Of a stretch of DNA of 64,000 nt, positions 1 through 8,306 are shown piece after piece. The position numbers and the translations under genes were made by a program. The stretch is from PNON01 sp964387025 (GTDB taxonomy: Bacteria; Chloroflexota; Anaerolineae; Anaerolineales; Anaerolineaceae), in contig CAYLUZ010000010.1 in NCBI GenBank assembly GCA_964387025.1, positions 53,148 through 117,147 of the forward strand, read 5' to 3'. Positions within the stretch are counted from its first letter, which is position 1, and the number at the start of each line of letters is the position of its first letter. The notes beneath the pieces were generated by a model, which was not told the origin of the DNA, searched no databases, and saw only the letters and a program-made list of their open reading frames with translations.

Positions 1-1
1 G

Positions 2-166
2 TCGCTGCTCATGTACGGCTTCTACCACGATCCTGAACATGGTGTGGAATATGGATTAAGCGAACAGGATTTTGAAGCCTTCACCATTTTCCACAAGCTT
101 ACCGGCATTAAGGACAGCCCGGATAACCGCGGCCGCGCCTCCACCTGGCTGCATTATGAGAAGTAA
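2..166 (+). CDS. C-terminal fragment of an unidentified protein
   Basis: The frame is open from the left edge to TAA at 164-166 and gives the last 54 residues of a protein that begins outside the window. The fragment has the acidic/aromatic segment YGFYHDPEHGVEYG and ends in WLHYEK. No catalytic motif or membrane segment is visible and I do not recognise the family. It is called coding because the frame is open to the edge, its composition is protein-like, and a ribosome binding site plus ATG of the next gene follow 50 bp later on the same strand. Confidence 0.6.
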   Translation, partial: SLLMYGFYHDPEHGVEYGLSEQDFEAFTIFHKLTGIKDSPDNRGRASTWLHYEK

Positions 167-216
167 TCGGGTATTATAGTAAAACAACGGTTGAAGTGAT
201 TTAGCGGAGGTTAGGT

Positions 217-1047
217 ATGGCAGAGAAAAAAACCAAAAAACAAAAAGCTGAACCGGAACCCCATCCCACCAAAGAGATGTCGAACAAGGAATACTACTGT
301 GAGCTGGAAAAGCTGGAGATCGAACTGGTCAAGCTGCAGGAGTGGGTGAAGTTCAACGGGTTGAAGGTTGTGGTCTTATTCGAAGGCCGGGACGCCGCCG
401 GGAAGGGCGGCGCTATCAAGCGCATCACGGAAAGCCTGAACCCGCGTTTTGCCCGGGTCGTTGCGCTGGGTACACCCACCGAAAAAGAGAAGACCCAATG
501 GTACTTTCAGCGCTATGTACAGCACCTCCCGGCTGCCGGAGAGATGGTATTCTTCGACCGCAGCTGGTACAACCGCGCCGGTGTGGAACGCGTGATGGGA
601 TTCTGCTCCGATGAGGAATACCAGGAGTTCCTGCGCGCCTGCCCGGAGTTCGAACGGATGCTCATTCGTTCAGGGATCATCCTGATCAAGTACTGGTTCA
701 GCGTCAGCAACGACGAACAGGAACGCCGCTTCCAGGACCGGATGAGGGACCCCACCAAGCGCTGGAAGCTCAGCCCGATGGACCTGGAATCACGTGCCCA
801 CTGGGTGGAATACTCCAAAGCCAAGGATGCCATGTTCTCCTACACCGACACCAAACAGAGCCCGTGGTACGTCGTCAATGCGGATGACAAAAAACGTGCC
901 CGCCTGAACGTCATTGCCCACCTGCTCAGCCTCATCCCTTATAAAGACCTGACCCCAGAACCGCTCAAACTGCCGCCCAGGCAGTCTGATTCAGGCTACA
1001 TCCGCCCGCCCCTCAGTGATCAAACTTTCGTACCGGAAAAATATTAA
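217..1047 (+). CDS. ppk2: Polyphosphate kinase 2 family protein
   Basis: Transfers phosphate between inorganic polyphosphate and nucleotides in the cytoplasm, charging NDP/NMP pools or making polyP. The 276-aa protein has a charged N-terminal tail (about 1-25) and then one PPK2 domain. Visible are the P-loop-like Walker A GRDAAGKGG (57-65), Walker B FFDRSWYNR (112-120) with the conserved Asp-Arg pair, and the WYVVNADDK segment near the end of the core. Length fits a single-domain PPK2. The start is ATG with GCGGAGG about 7 nt upstream. The next gene starts 2 bp after the stop, so the two are probably co-transcribed. The subclass (ADP- or AMP-phosphorylating) cannot be fixed by eye. Confidence 0.93.
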   Translation: MAEKKTKKQKAEPEPHPTKEMSNKEYYCELEKLEIELVKLQEWVKFNGLKVVVLFEGRDAAGKGGAIKRITESLNPRFARVVALGTPTEKEKTQWYFQRYVQHLPAAGEMVFFDRSWYNRAGVERVMGFCSDEEYQEFLRACPEFERMLIRSGIILIKYWFSVSNDEQERRFQDRMRDPTKRWKLSPMDLESRAHWVEYSKAKDAMFSYTDTKQSPWYVVNADDKKRARLNVIAHLLSLIPYKDLTPEPLKLPPRQSDSGYIRPPLSDQTFVPEKY

Positions 1048-1049
1048 CC

Positions 1050-1613
1050 GTGCCAGCCTTCGACCATTTTGGCTTCCTTGCACCTCATTACGACCGGATG
1101 GCAAAACCTCAGCCGACACTGGATCTGCTGGAGCACTTGAATTTAAATAGCCAATCCCATCTGCTGGATGTCGGCGGCGGGACGGGGCGGGTCGCTCATA
1201 CCCTGCTTCCTTATGCAGCCGGTGTTACCGTCGTTGACCTGTCTTTCAAAATGCTGCGGGAGGCCTGGCTAAAACCGGGGTTGATGTTTGCCATGGCCGC
1301 CAGCGAAGACCTGCCCTACCCCGCAGAATCCTTTGACGCAATTATTATGGTGGATGCATTTCACCATGTCATCGACCAGCAACAGACCCTGAATGAGCTC
1401 TTCAGGGTGCTAAAACCCGGCGGAACGATCGTGGTGAAGGAACCGGATATTTTAACTTTTGCAGTCAAGCTGATTGCCATTTTTGAGAAGCTGTTGTTGA
1501 TGCGGACCCACATCATCTCAGGTGAGCAGATCGCCAGGATGTTTGAAATGTGCTGTAAAGGTGCGCAGGTGTACCGGAAGGAATTCACCGTCTGGGTGGT
1601 GGTGAAGAAGTAA
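1050..1613 (+). CDS. Class I SAM-dependent methyltransferase
   Basis: A 187-aa cytosolic methyltransferase of the Methyltransf_11 (UbiE-like) type. SAM-binding motif I is LLDVGGGTG (38-46). The acidic end of the second strand is VVDLS, and FDAIIMVDAFHH is the motif IV region, followed by a core strand ending in VLKPGGTIVVKEPD. It starts with GTG 2 bp after the polyphosphate kinase stop, so it relies on translational coupling. It is somewhat short: the final sheet strands are present but there is no extra C-terminal domain. The substrate is unknown; similarity to quinone methyltransferases is only at family level. Confidence 0.85.
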   Translation: MPAFDHFGFLAPHYDRMAKPQPTLDLLEHLNLNSQSHLLDVGGGTGRVAHTLLPYAAGVTVVDLSFKMLREAWLKPGLMFAMAASEDLPYPAESFDAIIMVDAFHHVIDQQQTLNELFRVLKPGGTIVVKEPDILTFAVKLIAIFEKLLLMRTHIISGEQIARMFEMCCKGAQVYRKEFTVWVVVKK

Positions 1614-2050
1614 ACGTAACATTTATATCCACAATTTGCATGTTTTTTGTGTGAAATTTTGGCACAATGATCGTCAGTACTACATTTTATGGAAGGTAAT
1701 CAATAATTATATAAATGATGTAAAGTGGGTTTCTTTCCAATACTGAATTCCCCGAAATACTTGAAAGAATAACCACCTAATAAATGAAAGAATAGGGGGT
1801 ATCTGGAATAAATTTAATTATTAGAGGGCAGACCCCGAAGTAACAACTTGTTTTTGCATTTGGATTTCTGTATAATAACTTTGCGAAATTGACCACAAGC
1901 ACTGCCTTTCGCATGAAAACAATTACTGCCAACATTGGACCATTTCGTCGTTTGAACAATGGGAAATGCCAATAAAAAATTCAACCTTACTTTCTCCATT
2001 TTTGTGTTTTGCAATAATTTTTCTTAGTAAATAATAATTAGAGGTTCCTT
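1614..2050 (+). other. AT-rich intergenic region without a supported gene
   Basis: 437 bp, much richer in A/T than the genes to the left. Short open frames on both strands have no ribosome binding site and low-complexity translations, so none is called. The only signals I can point to are a promoter-like pair at 1848-1876 and a weak AGAGGT ribosome binding site just before the GTG at 2051. The region marks the left boundary of the AT-rich accessory segment. Confidence 0.5.
1848..1876 (+). promoter_or_regulatory. Possible sigma-70 promoter upstream of the CPBP protease gene
   Basis: TTGTTT at 1848-1853, a 17-bp spacer, and a perfect TATAAT at 1871-1876. The -35 matches only 3 of 6 bases and the surroundings are AT-rich, so chance is possible. 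Transcription would start near 1884 and give a leader of about 165 nt before the GTG at 2051. Confidence 0.35.
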
Positions 2051-2932
2051 GTGAAAAAGTTTTCACTTGTAATTTACTTTACCATTTTAATGATCCTTTG
2101 CTCAGTAATTATCGTTGGAGCAAAAATGCTTGGGGAACAGGGCAAATATTTAGCCCAGATATATATGTTGACTCCCGCTATTGCAGCAATAACCACTCGC
2201 ATTTTTTTCTACATGCCAAAATTCAGTGATGCCAATTTACGGTTTGGAAGAGTCCGAGATTACTTCAAATTCTGGTTTGTTTCAATTCTCATCACTGTTG
2301 TTTCGTACCTATTTTTCACGATACTAGGTGGTATTAAATGGGAATTAACGGGTCAAGTATTTTTGGATCGATTAACCGAGCAATTTGCAGCAGCAGGTCA
2401 AGAAATAAATGCAGGATTGCCATCAGGTTTCACACCTTTTACAATGTTGAAGATTTATTTTATTGGTGGCTTGACTATCTTCAATATCTTGCCAGGTATC
2501 ATAACTGGATTTGGTGAAGAGTTTGGCCATCGTGGTTTTATGTTTACCCAGTTATATAAAATTAAACCATGGGTAGGAATAGTAATTGGTGGTCTGATTT
2601 GGTATGCATGGCATTTACCATTGGCATTGCTACAACCACAACCAACACAAAATTCTCTTTGGCTAAATTCAATTAATTTTATTATTCTAGCGGTTAGCTC
2701 CATTTGCACATTCACATATCTCGCCTATATTTATGTAAAAAGCCAGAGTGTTTGGGTTACTTCATTAGCCCATATAGCAATGAATAATTCTGCATTATCT
2801 TTTTCCTATTTTGCCATCGTACAAAATCAAACCCTTGCAAATGTTGGTCTAGCATTGACAATGATGATTGTAATAGCCATTTTGTATTATAAAAAGGAAC
2901 TAGAAATTTTCCAAAGAATACTCATAGAATAA
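2051..2932 (+). CDS. CPBP family intramembrane glutamic protease (Rce1/Abi-like)
   Basis: A 293-aa polytopic membrane protein. The family hallmarks are all visible: EEFGHR (E156, E157, R161; motif EExxxR), WYAWH ending in H188 (motif FxxxH-like), and HIAMN (H241, N245; motif HxxxN). These build the catalytic site of CAAX prenyl endopeptidase Rce1 and its bacterial relatives, which cleave membrane proteins or act in bacteriocin self-protection. About eight hydrophobic helices surround the motifs. The start is GTG with AGAGGT upstream. The gene is AT-rich compared with flanking housekeeping genes, in line with acquisition. An ICMT-like methyltransferase lies 0.8 kb downstream. The substrate is unknown. 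Confidence 0.88.
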   Translation: MKKFSLVIYFTILMILCSVIIVGAKMLGEQGKYLAQIYMLTPAIAAITTRIFFYMPKFSDANLRFGRVRDYFKFWFVSILITVVSYLFFTILGGIKWELTGQVFLDRLTEQFAAAGQEINAGLPSGFTPFTMLKIYFIGGLTIFNILPGIITGFGEEFGHRGFMFTQLYKIKPWVGIVIGGLIWYAWHLPLALLQPQPTQNSLWLNSINFIILAVSSICTFTYLAYIYVKSQSVWVTSLAHIAMNNSALSFSYFAIVQNQTLANVGLALTMMIVIAILYYKKELEIFQRILIE

Positions 2933-3104
2933 TACTGATGAACAAGGATGCTGGTGAAGAGTGGGATAAAACTACATTTTCAAGTATTTATCTAATGTAG
3001 AATTTTCCCTGCTCCTAAGCAGAGATCCTCTACTAACTACCTGTGCCCCAAAGAGGTTACCGCAAAACATAGGACGCTACATTTAACTTTATGAGGAAAA
3101 ACAG

Positions 3105-3530
3105 ATGACTATCATCAAAGTTGTTATTATTATTTTTATTTTATTAGAGTCATCAAACGTTTTAGCACTGTATTTTGCTCCCGGGTCCAAGTATGCAAAT
3201 GCTGTTGGCGTTTTTACTGCTTGGGAAAAATCCAAGCAATATCCAGAAATTCATGATTTCGTAAAATATCTTGTTTATTGGGTTTCCGGAACAAAATTGA
3301 TATTTCTCTTACTATTGGCTGTGATAATCATATTTGCCGATATTAACACACAACAGATGAGCCTGATAGCATTGATAATTGCAACTCTGTCGTTTTATTG
3401 GCGATTATTTCCTCTCATCAAGAAAATGGATCAAAACGGACAGGTTGAACCTAAGAACTACTCCATCGTATTAGGAATCATGATCTTCGTCTTTATAACA
3501 GTGTTTGCGATCGCAGTTATTATCAAATGA
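3105..3530 (+). CDS. Small four-helix membrane protein, function unknown
   Basis: 141 aa with four predicted hydrophobic helices (about 3-25, 57-78, 83-100 and 118-140). The loop after the first helix contains a polar YFAPGSKYANAVGVF segment. No catalytic motif is visible and I do not recognise the family. It has its own ATG with a GAGGAAAAA ribosome binding site about 5 nt upstream, so it is very likely translated. It sits between the CPBP protease and the ICMT-like gene in the AT-rich segment, same strand, with gaps of 170 bp or more, so co-transcription is uncertain. Confidence 0.7.
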   Translation: MTIIKVVIIIFILLESSNVLALYFAPGSKYANAVGVFTAWEKSKQYPEIHDFVKYLVYWVSGTKLIFLLLLAVIIIFADINTQQMSLIALIIATLSFYWRLFPLIKKMDQNGQVEPKNYSIVLGIMIFVFITVFAIAVIIK

Positions 3531-3740
3531 TGTCAATAAAATAGTATCCCAAAAAAAATTACGAAATAATAAAAACGGGTTAACAAAGGGGAGACACCTT
3601 CGCTCTCTTCGGCAGGCAGGATTCTGTTCAAGTAAAGTTGATGCGGTTTGAATTGTTTTGTGAAATAATAATCACAAAAGTAACAAATTTAACTTAACGT
3701 GATGCAAACCAATTGCATAGAAAAACAGGAAAGGACATTC

Positions 3741-4310
3741 ATGGATCCCAAAATAATCATCATCATTGGTTTTTCATACTTATACGGATTCTTTGAACTA
3801 TTTATGAATTTAAGGAATAAAAATAAAAGTAAAGTTACCAGATCAGGTGACAAAGGGAGCATATGGCTGCTATATGGCCTCATTACACTTGGCTATGCCC
3901 TGTCATTTGCAATCGGTGCAACAAAAATAGGCCGAATGCCTTATTGGAATACATTTTTCGCGATTGGAGCTGTACTGGTTGTACTGGGATTAGTGATCAG
4001 AATACTTTCCATCATAACGCTCAGGCAATACTTCACCTATTCCGTTGCAAAAGTTGAAGGTCATCAATTAATAGAAACCGGGTTGTATAAAAACATCCGG
4101 CATCCCGGATACCTGGGGCAATTAATGATCTTTCTTGGGCTTTCGATCTCATTGTCCAATTGGTTATCCATTCTATTAATGATGATCCCGGTCGCAATCG
4201 GGTATCTCTACCGGATAAAAGTAGAGGAAAAATTCATGGTTGAGCAGCTTGGAGAAATCTATAAAAATTACCAGATACGGACAAAAAAAATCATTCCACG
4301 TATCTATTAA
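3741..4310 (+). CDS. Isoprenylcysteine carboxyl methyltransferase (ICMT) family membrane protein
   Basis: 189 aa, membrane-bound, with about five helices. The SAM-binding signature of the ICMT/phospholipid methyltransferase superfamily is present: GLYKNIRHPGYLG (114-126), followed after a helical hairpin by EEKFMVEQLGEIY (162-174), where the Glu pair and Tyr are conserved. The family methylates prenylcysteine carboxylates, phosphatidylethanolamine or other lipids at the membrane; the substrate here is unknown. I start at ATG 3741 rather than the in-frame ATG at 3699 because AGGAAAGGA (3728-3736) is a good ribosome binding site for 3741 and the extra 14 residues are polar and family-unlike. 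Confidence 0.85.
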   Translation: MDPKIIIIIGFSYLYGFFELFMNLRNKNKSKVTRSGDKGSIWLLYGLITLGYALSFAIGATKIGRMPYWNTFFAIGAVLVVLGLVIRILSIITLRQYFTYSVAKVEGHQLIETGLYKNIRHPGYLGQLMIFLGLSISLSNWLSILLMMIPVAIGYLYRIKVEEKFMVEQLGEIYKNYQIRTKKIIPRIY

Positions 4311-4517
4311 GGTTCCCTCGACCTTACCTTTTTGATCCTGATAAGTGCGGGTGCTGCCGTATGAAGCATCACGGAAGTCAGTATAATTAATTATCAGGGT
4401 GCAGTAAATAATTTAACTTAAGCACCAGGGGTAACTAAAATAGAATATTTATCAGGAACCCTCAGTTTCTTTTCGTTATTCGGTGGTCTTTGGACAGCAA
4501 TCAAAACTCGCCCCGGG

Positions 4518-5768
4518 ATGATTGGCGGGGCATTATGGCTGCCAAAACTTTGGGCAAGTGCATGGTCTCCATTTCTGGTATTGATTGGTTTTTTAGGGGC
4601 ACTTCTTGGCTGGGTATCCAAAGACTACTGGATAATAGTGTCAGGCCTGCTTGGTGCTGCTCTGGGAATACGTCATACGGTTATTGTCACTAGAGGACAT
4701 AACAAATTCGCTCAGGCTTTCGGGAGTAATTGGCAGGATCGCATCCCACAAGGTCTCCGGGCTCGCTTCTGGTCAAAGCGTTATCGGTTGATCCAACCCG
4801 CACCTCCCATTGTGCCCGGACATCGTAATGTGAAATTCGGAAAATCCGGTAAAGCTGATGAGTCGTTATTAAGCGACATTTGGGAACCGCCGGATGGTGT
4901 ACCACGCACAGGGGAGGCGATCATTTACCTTCACGGGGGGTTATGGCAGGCGTTTGATAAGGATTTCTTGACCCAGTCCTTATTCCGTCGATTGGTTAGC
5001 CAGGGACATGTAATCATGGATGTCGCATACTCCCTTGCACCGGAAGCTGACCTAAACCGGATGCTCGGCGATGTAAAACAGGCGATCGTTTGGATGAAAA
5101 CACATGCGCTGGAATATAAGATCAATCCGGATCGAATCGTCCTAATGGGTGTATCGGGAGGGGCACATTTAGCATTACTGGCAGCTTATGCACCCGATCA
5201 CCCGGCCTTTCAGCTTGTATATCCATTAGCTGATATGTCAATCCGGGCGGTCGTTTCGATGTTTGGAATATCTGATCTAAGTGCTTTTTTCCAAGAGTAT
5301 GGTCAATCGACGCGCAAACAACCTGAATACTCAACGCAAATATCGGATGATTTACGCCCGCGAGTCTTAAACAAGACCTGGATGGACAGGTTAATGACCC
5401 GAATGCGGGTATTTCCTGCCTACCGATACGGTAATATGCCTGGAGGCGCCTTACTGCTGGTTAATCTACTTGGAGGAACCCTTAAGGAAATACCGGATAT
5501 TTATCGCCAGGCATCTCCGATTGCTCATGTGGGTCCACATTGCCCGCCTACATTACAGATATTTGATGAATATGATTTCGTTATCAACGTTTCCCAGGGT
5601 CGTCGTTTGCATCAAGCTCTTCGTGAATCTGGAGCTACATCCATCTATATAGAGATTCCTGAAACCGTACATGGCTTTGATCAATACTTCGGTGTTTCAC
5701 GTCGGGTTGCACCAGCTGCGCAGTCCGCCACCTATGATATTGAGAGATTTTTGGCTCTGGAGGTTTAG
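4518..5768 (+). CDS. Membrane-anchored alpha/beta hydrolase (HSL/BD-FAE-type esterase)
   Basis: 416 aa: two N-terminal hydrophobic segments (about 17-31 and 37-50), then an alpha/beta hydrolase domain. The oxyanion-hole motif is YLHGGLW (HGG 139-141), the nucleophile elbow is GVSGG (Ser213), and near the end are an acidic turn IFDEYD and ETVHGF with the catalytic His. This arrangement belongs to hormone-sensitive-lipase-like carboxylesterases. The ATG at 4518 lacks a clear ribosome binding site. The same frame stays open back to 4422 and codes for another hydrophobic stretch, with AGGGG 8 nt before an ATA codon at 4440, so the true start may lie upstream at a non-standard codon. The substrate is unknown. 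Confidence 0.85.
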   Translation: MIGGALWLPKLWASAWSPFLVLIGFLGALLGWVSKDYWIIVSGLLGAALGIRHTVIVTRGHNKFAQAFGSNWQDRIPQGLRARFWSKRYRLIQPAPPIVPGHRNVKFGKSGKADESLLSDIWEPPDGVPRTGEAIIYLHGGLWQAFDKDFLTQSLFRRLVSQGHVIMDVAYSLAPEADLNRMLGDVKQAIVWMKTHALEYKINPDRIVLMGVSGGAHLALLAAYAPDHPAFQLVYPLADMSIRAVVSMFGISDLSAFFQEYGQSTRKQPEYSTQISDDLRPRVLNKTWMDRLMTRMRVFPAYRYGNMPGGALLLVNLLGGTLKEIPDIYRQASPIAHVGPHCPPTLQIFDEYDFVINVSQGRRLHQALRESGATSIYIEIPETVHGFDQYFGVSRRVAPAAQSATYDIERFLALEV

Positions 5769-5946
5769 AGAATCCTGTGGTTCAACAAACCTTTGGGTGT
5801 TATTAGTAATAAATATTTAAAGACAGGAGGAAATCTACCACTTCCTTAGCACAAATACTGCTTAATGTTCCTCATTCTTTCTTGTAATTGCAGCTTATCA
5901 AAAATCATTAATCCTTTAGGTGACCTCTTATACAACAGGAGTATCT

Positions 5947-6420
5947 ATGAAAATAATCGGTAAAACGACAATAAATCCAATCATCTTTTATTCGGGGAAA
6001 ATTAGCGGATATATTACCTGGATAATTCTCCTGGAAAATTTACTTAACATTATTCCCCATCCAGGGATACACAATGCATATTTGCAATTGTTTTCAATAC
6101 TATTATTAGCCATAAGTCTCGTAATCGTTACACTAAGCTTGATTGATTTAGGGAAATCGACAAGGTTGGGGTTGCCAACAGAAAAAACCACACTAAAAAC
6201 AAACGGGGTTTATCGATATAGCAGGAATCCAATGTATTTCGGATTTAATTTGTTAACTATTGCATCCATGCTTTATTGGATAAATATTATAGTAATAATA
6301 CTGGGGATATACAGCATCATCACATATCATTTAATAATCCTGGGCGAAGAGAAGTTTTTGGAAGAACGATTTGGAGAAGAATATTTCAGCTATAAAAATA
6401 AAGTAAGAAGATATATATAA
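5947..6420 (+). CDS. ICMT/phospholipid methyltransferase-like membrane protein
   Basis: 157 aa with four hydrophobic helices. The superfamily signature is GVYRYSRNPMY (87-97) followed by EEKFLEERFGEEY (134-146), as in the upstream ICMT-like protein but clearly a separate lineage. The likely reaction is SAM-dependent methylation of a membrane lipid or lipidated thiol. The start at ATG 5947 is chosen over an in-frame ATG at 5920 because ACAGGAGTA lies 6-8 nt upstream. The gene is AT-rich and stands alone between gaps of about 180 and 285 bp. The intergenic stretch before it holds nothing I recognise. Confidence 0.8.
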   Translation: MKIIGKTTINPIIFYSGKISGYITWIILLENLLNIIPHPGIHNAYLQLFSILLLAISLVIVTLSLIDLGKSTRLGLPTEKTTLKTNGVYRYSRNPMYFGFNLLTIASMLYWINIIVIILGIYSIITYHLIILGEEKFLEERFGEEYFSYKNKVRRYI

Positions 6421-6706
6421 ACCGCCGGCTCAGAGAGCACAGGCTTTACTAATAGCACCAGGCCAGATATCCGCTTGCATTGTTTACAGGCTCTGTTCAT
6501 GCCTGCTCACCTTCCGGTCACCTAAAGAAAGCTTTGCAAGCCCAACCTTTGGTCGGTGTTGAGAAGGTAGCTAATTCAGTTAAAACCTCTTTGTTCCAAA
6601 TGGTTGCCGGGTGAAATCTATAAACCGTATAATGGAGTACTAACAACCTTGCCTTCATTAAGCCGAGACGACTTAATGGAATTATCAAAGAATACCAGGA
6701 GAATAT

Positions 6707-7864
6707 ATGTCAAAAAAGTTGGTCAACACAATCATCATTTTAACCCTGATCGCCCTGCTGGCGACCGCATGTCAACCCAGCCCTACGATCGTCCCAACTA
6801 CAATTCCAAACACCCCGATACCCACATCGACAATCCTTCCCAGTGCGGTGCCGGCTCATCCGCAATCAGACCCGAACGCTGTACGGATTGAATTAAATAA
6901 TACAACCATGCAGGTTTCACCGGGGGATATTGGTCCCAACGCTACGCTGCAATTTGTGTTTGCTGCATCCGCCGGTCAGGTTGCGACCGTCGACGCTGCC
7001 GCTGAACCATCAAATGGTGTGATCATTTTCGTTTGGGGAGCAGATGGCGTAGTGTTGACGCCAGAAACATATGAGGTTTCAACCTGGCTAGGTACGGTCC
7101 CCTCTACACAGGATTATTATATTGCTGTGAGTTCAGTTTCAGCACAAACCATTAACTACACATTGTCTTTGAGAATACCACCGCTTACCCCCCCGGAAGC
7201 GTCGCGCATCCAGTTCCAACCAGATACAACCAGCTGGTACACCCCGGGTGACCTGCCTCCAAATGGATCAATACGCTTTGTTCTTAACGCGGTCGAAGGT
7301 CAACAGTTAACAGTCAACCTTTCCACTGAACCGGCAGAAAGTGCTTTCCTTTATATTTGGAGCGCAGACGGCACAGTGTATACGCTTATGGCTCCCACAC
7401 AAACGTGGACAGGTGCTTTTTCTTCGAACCAGGATTATTACATTGAGGTCAGATCGGTATCCGCGCAACAGATCAACTATCAGCTCAATGTGGAAATTCC
7501 TGCCATATCAGAAATTCCGCCGACTACAGATATGCCGAGAATAAACGTAGACAAACCGATTCGGTTTGCAGAGGGTCCGTTGGATGTTACCCTGGACGGA
7601 TCCGTTATTAGAGGGGAACGTGACCGTTATACCCTGAGCATGCAGACTGGCGAGATATTGAGTGTCGTAATCTCGTCGCTTGAAGGAAATGCCTCTTTCT
7701 CCATTTTGGATCCGAGTCAAACCCCCATGCCTGGCACCGAAGAATACAAGGAAGCAATCCAATGGTCGATTGTGGCTCAATCAGAAGGTGAGTATTCCAT
7801 CATAGTTGGTCCAACACGCGGTAATGCAACATATACTCTGGTGGTTCAGGTGAGCAGCCAGTAG
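6707..7864 (+). CDS. Lipoprotein with Thr/Pro linker and three repeated beta-sandwich domains
   Basis: 385 aa. A type II signal peptide ends at the lipobox Cys22 (LLATAC). A Pro/Thr-rich linker (about 24-50) is typical of Chloroflexi surface proteins. Two copies of a domain of about 100 aa follow: both contain a PGD(I/L)xPN segment, a WxADG(V/T)V turn, a QDYYI(A/E)V strand and a SAQxINYxL end. A third, more divergent copy lies near 285-385. The pattern resembles bacterial PPC-type (prepeptidase C-terminal) beta sandwiches, but no peptidase domain is present. Probably displayed on the outer face of the cell envelope; the ligand is unknown. Start ATG with AGGAGAATAT upstream. Confidence 0.8.
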   Translation: MSKKLVNTIIILTLIALLATACQPSPTIVPTTIPNTPIPTSTILPSAVPAHPQSDPNAVRIELNNTTMQVSPGDIGPNATLQFVFAASAGQVATVDAAAEPSNGVIIFVWGADGVVLTPETYEVSTWLGTVPSTQDYYIAVSSVSAQTINYTLSLRIPPLTPPEASRIQFQPDTTSWYTPGDLPPNGSIRFVLNAVEGQQLTVNLSTEPAESAFLYIWSADGTVYTLMAPTQTWTGAFSSNQDYYIEVRSVSAQQINYQLNVEIPAISEIPPTTDMPRINVDKPIRFAEGPLDVTLDGSVIRGERDRYTLSMQTGEILSVVISSLEGNASFSILDPSQTPMPGTEEYKEAIQWSIVAQSEGEYSIIVGPTRGNATYTLVVQVSSQ

Positions 7865-8306
7865 TTAAGTAGGTTGGTTGAGGGTCTTAACCTGAAACCC
7901 AACGATCGCAAAAAAGCGGTTCCAACAGAGGTATCGAGGGACTGCTATTAAGGGCAATAGCAATAGCGATCGCAATGATCAGGGGGACGAACTTGTCATG
8001 CTTACGACAGAGATCGTTCAGCAGCCCTGTGGGCAAAACATTACCATTCGCCATAGAAACTCTTTATTCTAATAAGGGTTACAAAAGTTATCCCGGAGGC
8101 AATCCAGTTCCTCCAGTTCTTGTTATTGTCTGGTTTCGGAAAACCACTCAACCCGACTTCCACGAGATCTGAGGATCTGATCATACGTCGGGAAATACGA
8201 TTTCCCCAATAAAGTATAAGGTTTGTAGAATGATTTGATGATAATAATCCAACGAATGCGTATAATGAATAGTGAAGACAAGTTAATGAAAGAAAGGACA
8301 AAAAAC
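7865..8306 (+). other. Intergenic region with a short hairpin and a doubtful minus-strand ORF
   Basis: 442 bp without a confident gene. At 7868-7905 a GTAGGTTGG...CCCAAC stretch resembles the ends of the palindromic repeats at 39.8 and 41.8 kb. A 55-codon minus-strand frame (8054 to 7887) would make a peptide with one hydrophobic segment; it has no ribosome binding site and no family I know, so it is not called. A perfect TATAAT at 8261-8266 likely serves the gene that follows. Confidence 0.4.
8261..8266 (+). promoter_or_regulatory. Possible -10 box of the DUF1295 gene
   Basis: Perfect TATAAT preceded by GCG. A TTGATG lies 20 bp upstream, a longer spacer than usual. Transcription would begin near 8273, which excludes the in-frame start codons at 8235 and 8265 and supports the start used at 8307. 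Confidence 0.35.

Noticed and set aside
1777..2014. Two minus-strand frames of 60 and 66 codons in the AT-rich gap
   Set aside because: No ribosome binding site, low-complexity sequence, overlapping one another; chance open frames.
6604..6891. 95-codon plus-strand frame overlapping the lipoprotein gene start
   Set aside because: No ribosome binding site, and the lipoprotein frame has a clean signal peptide with lipobox and AGGAG.
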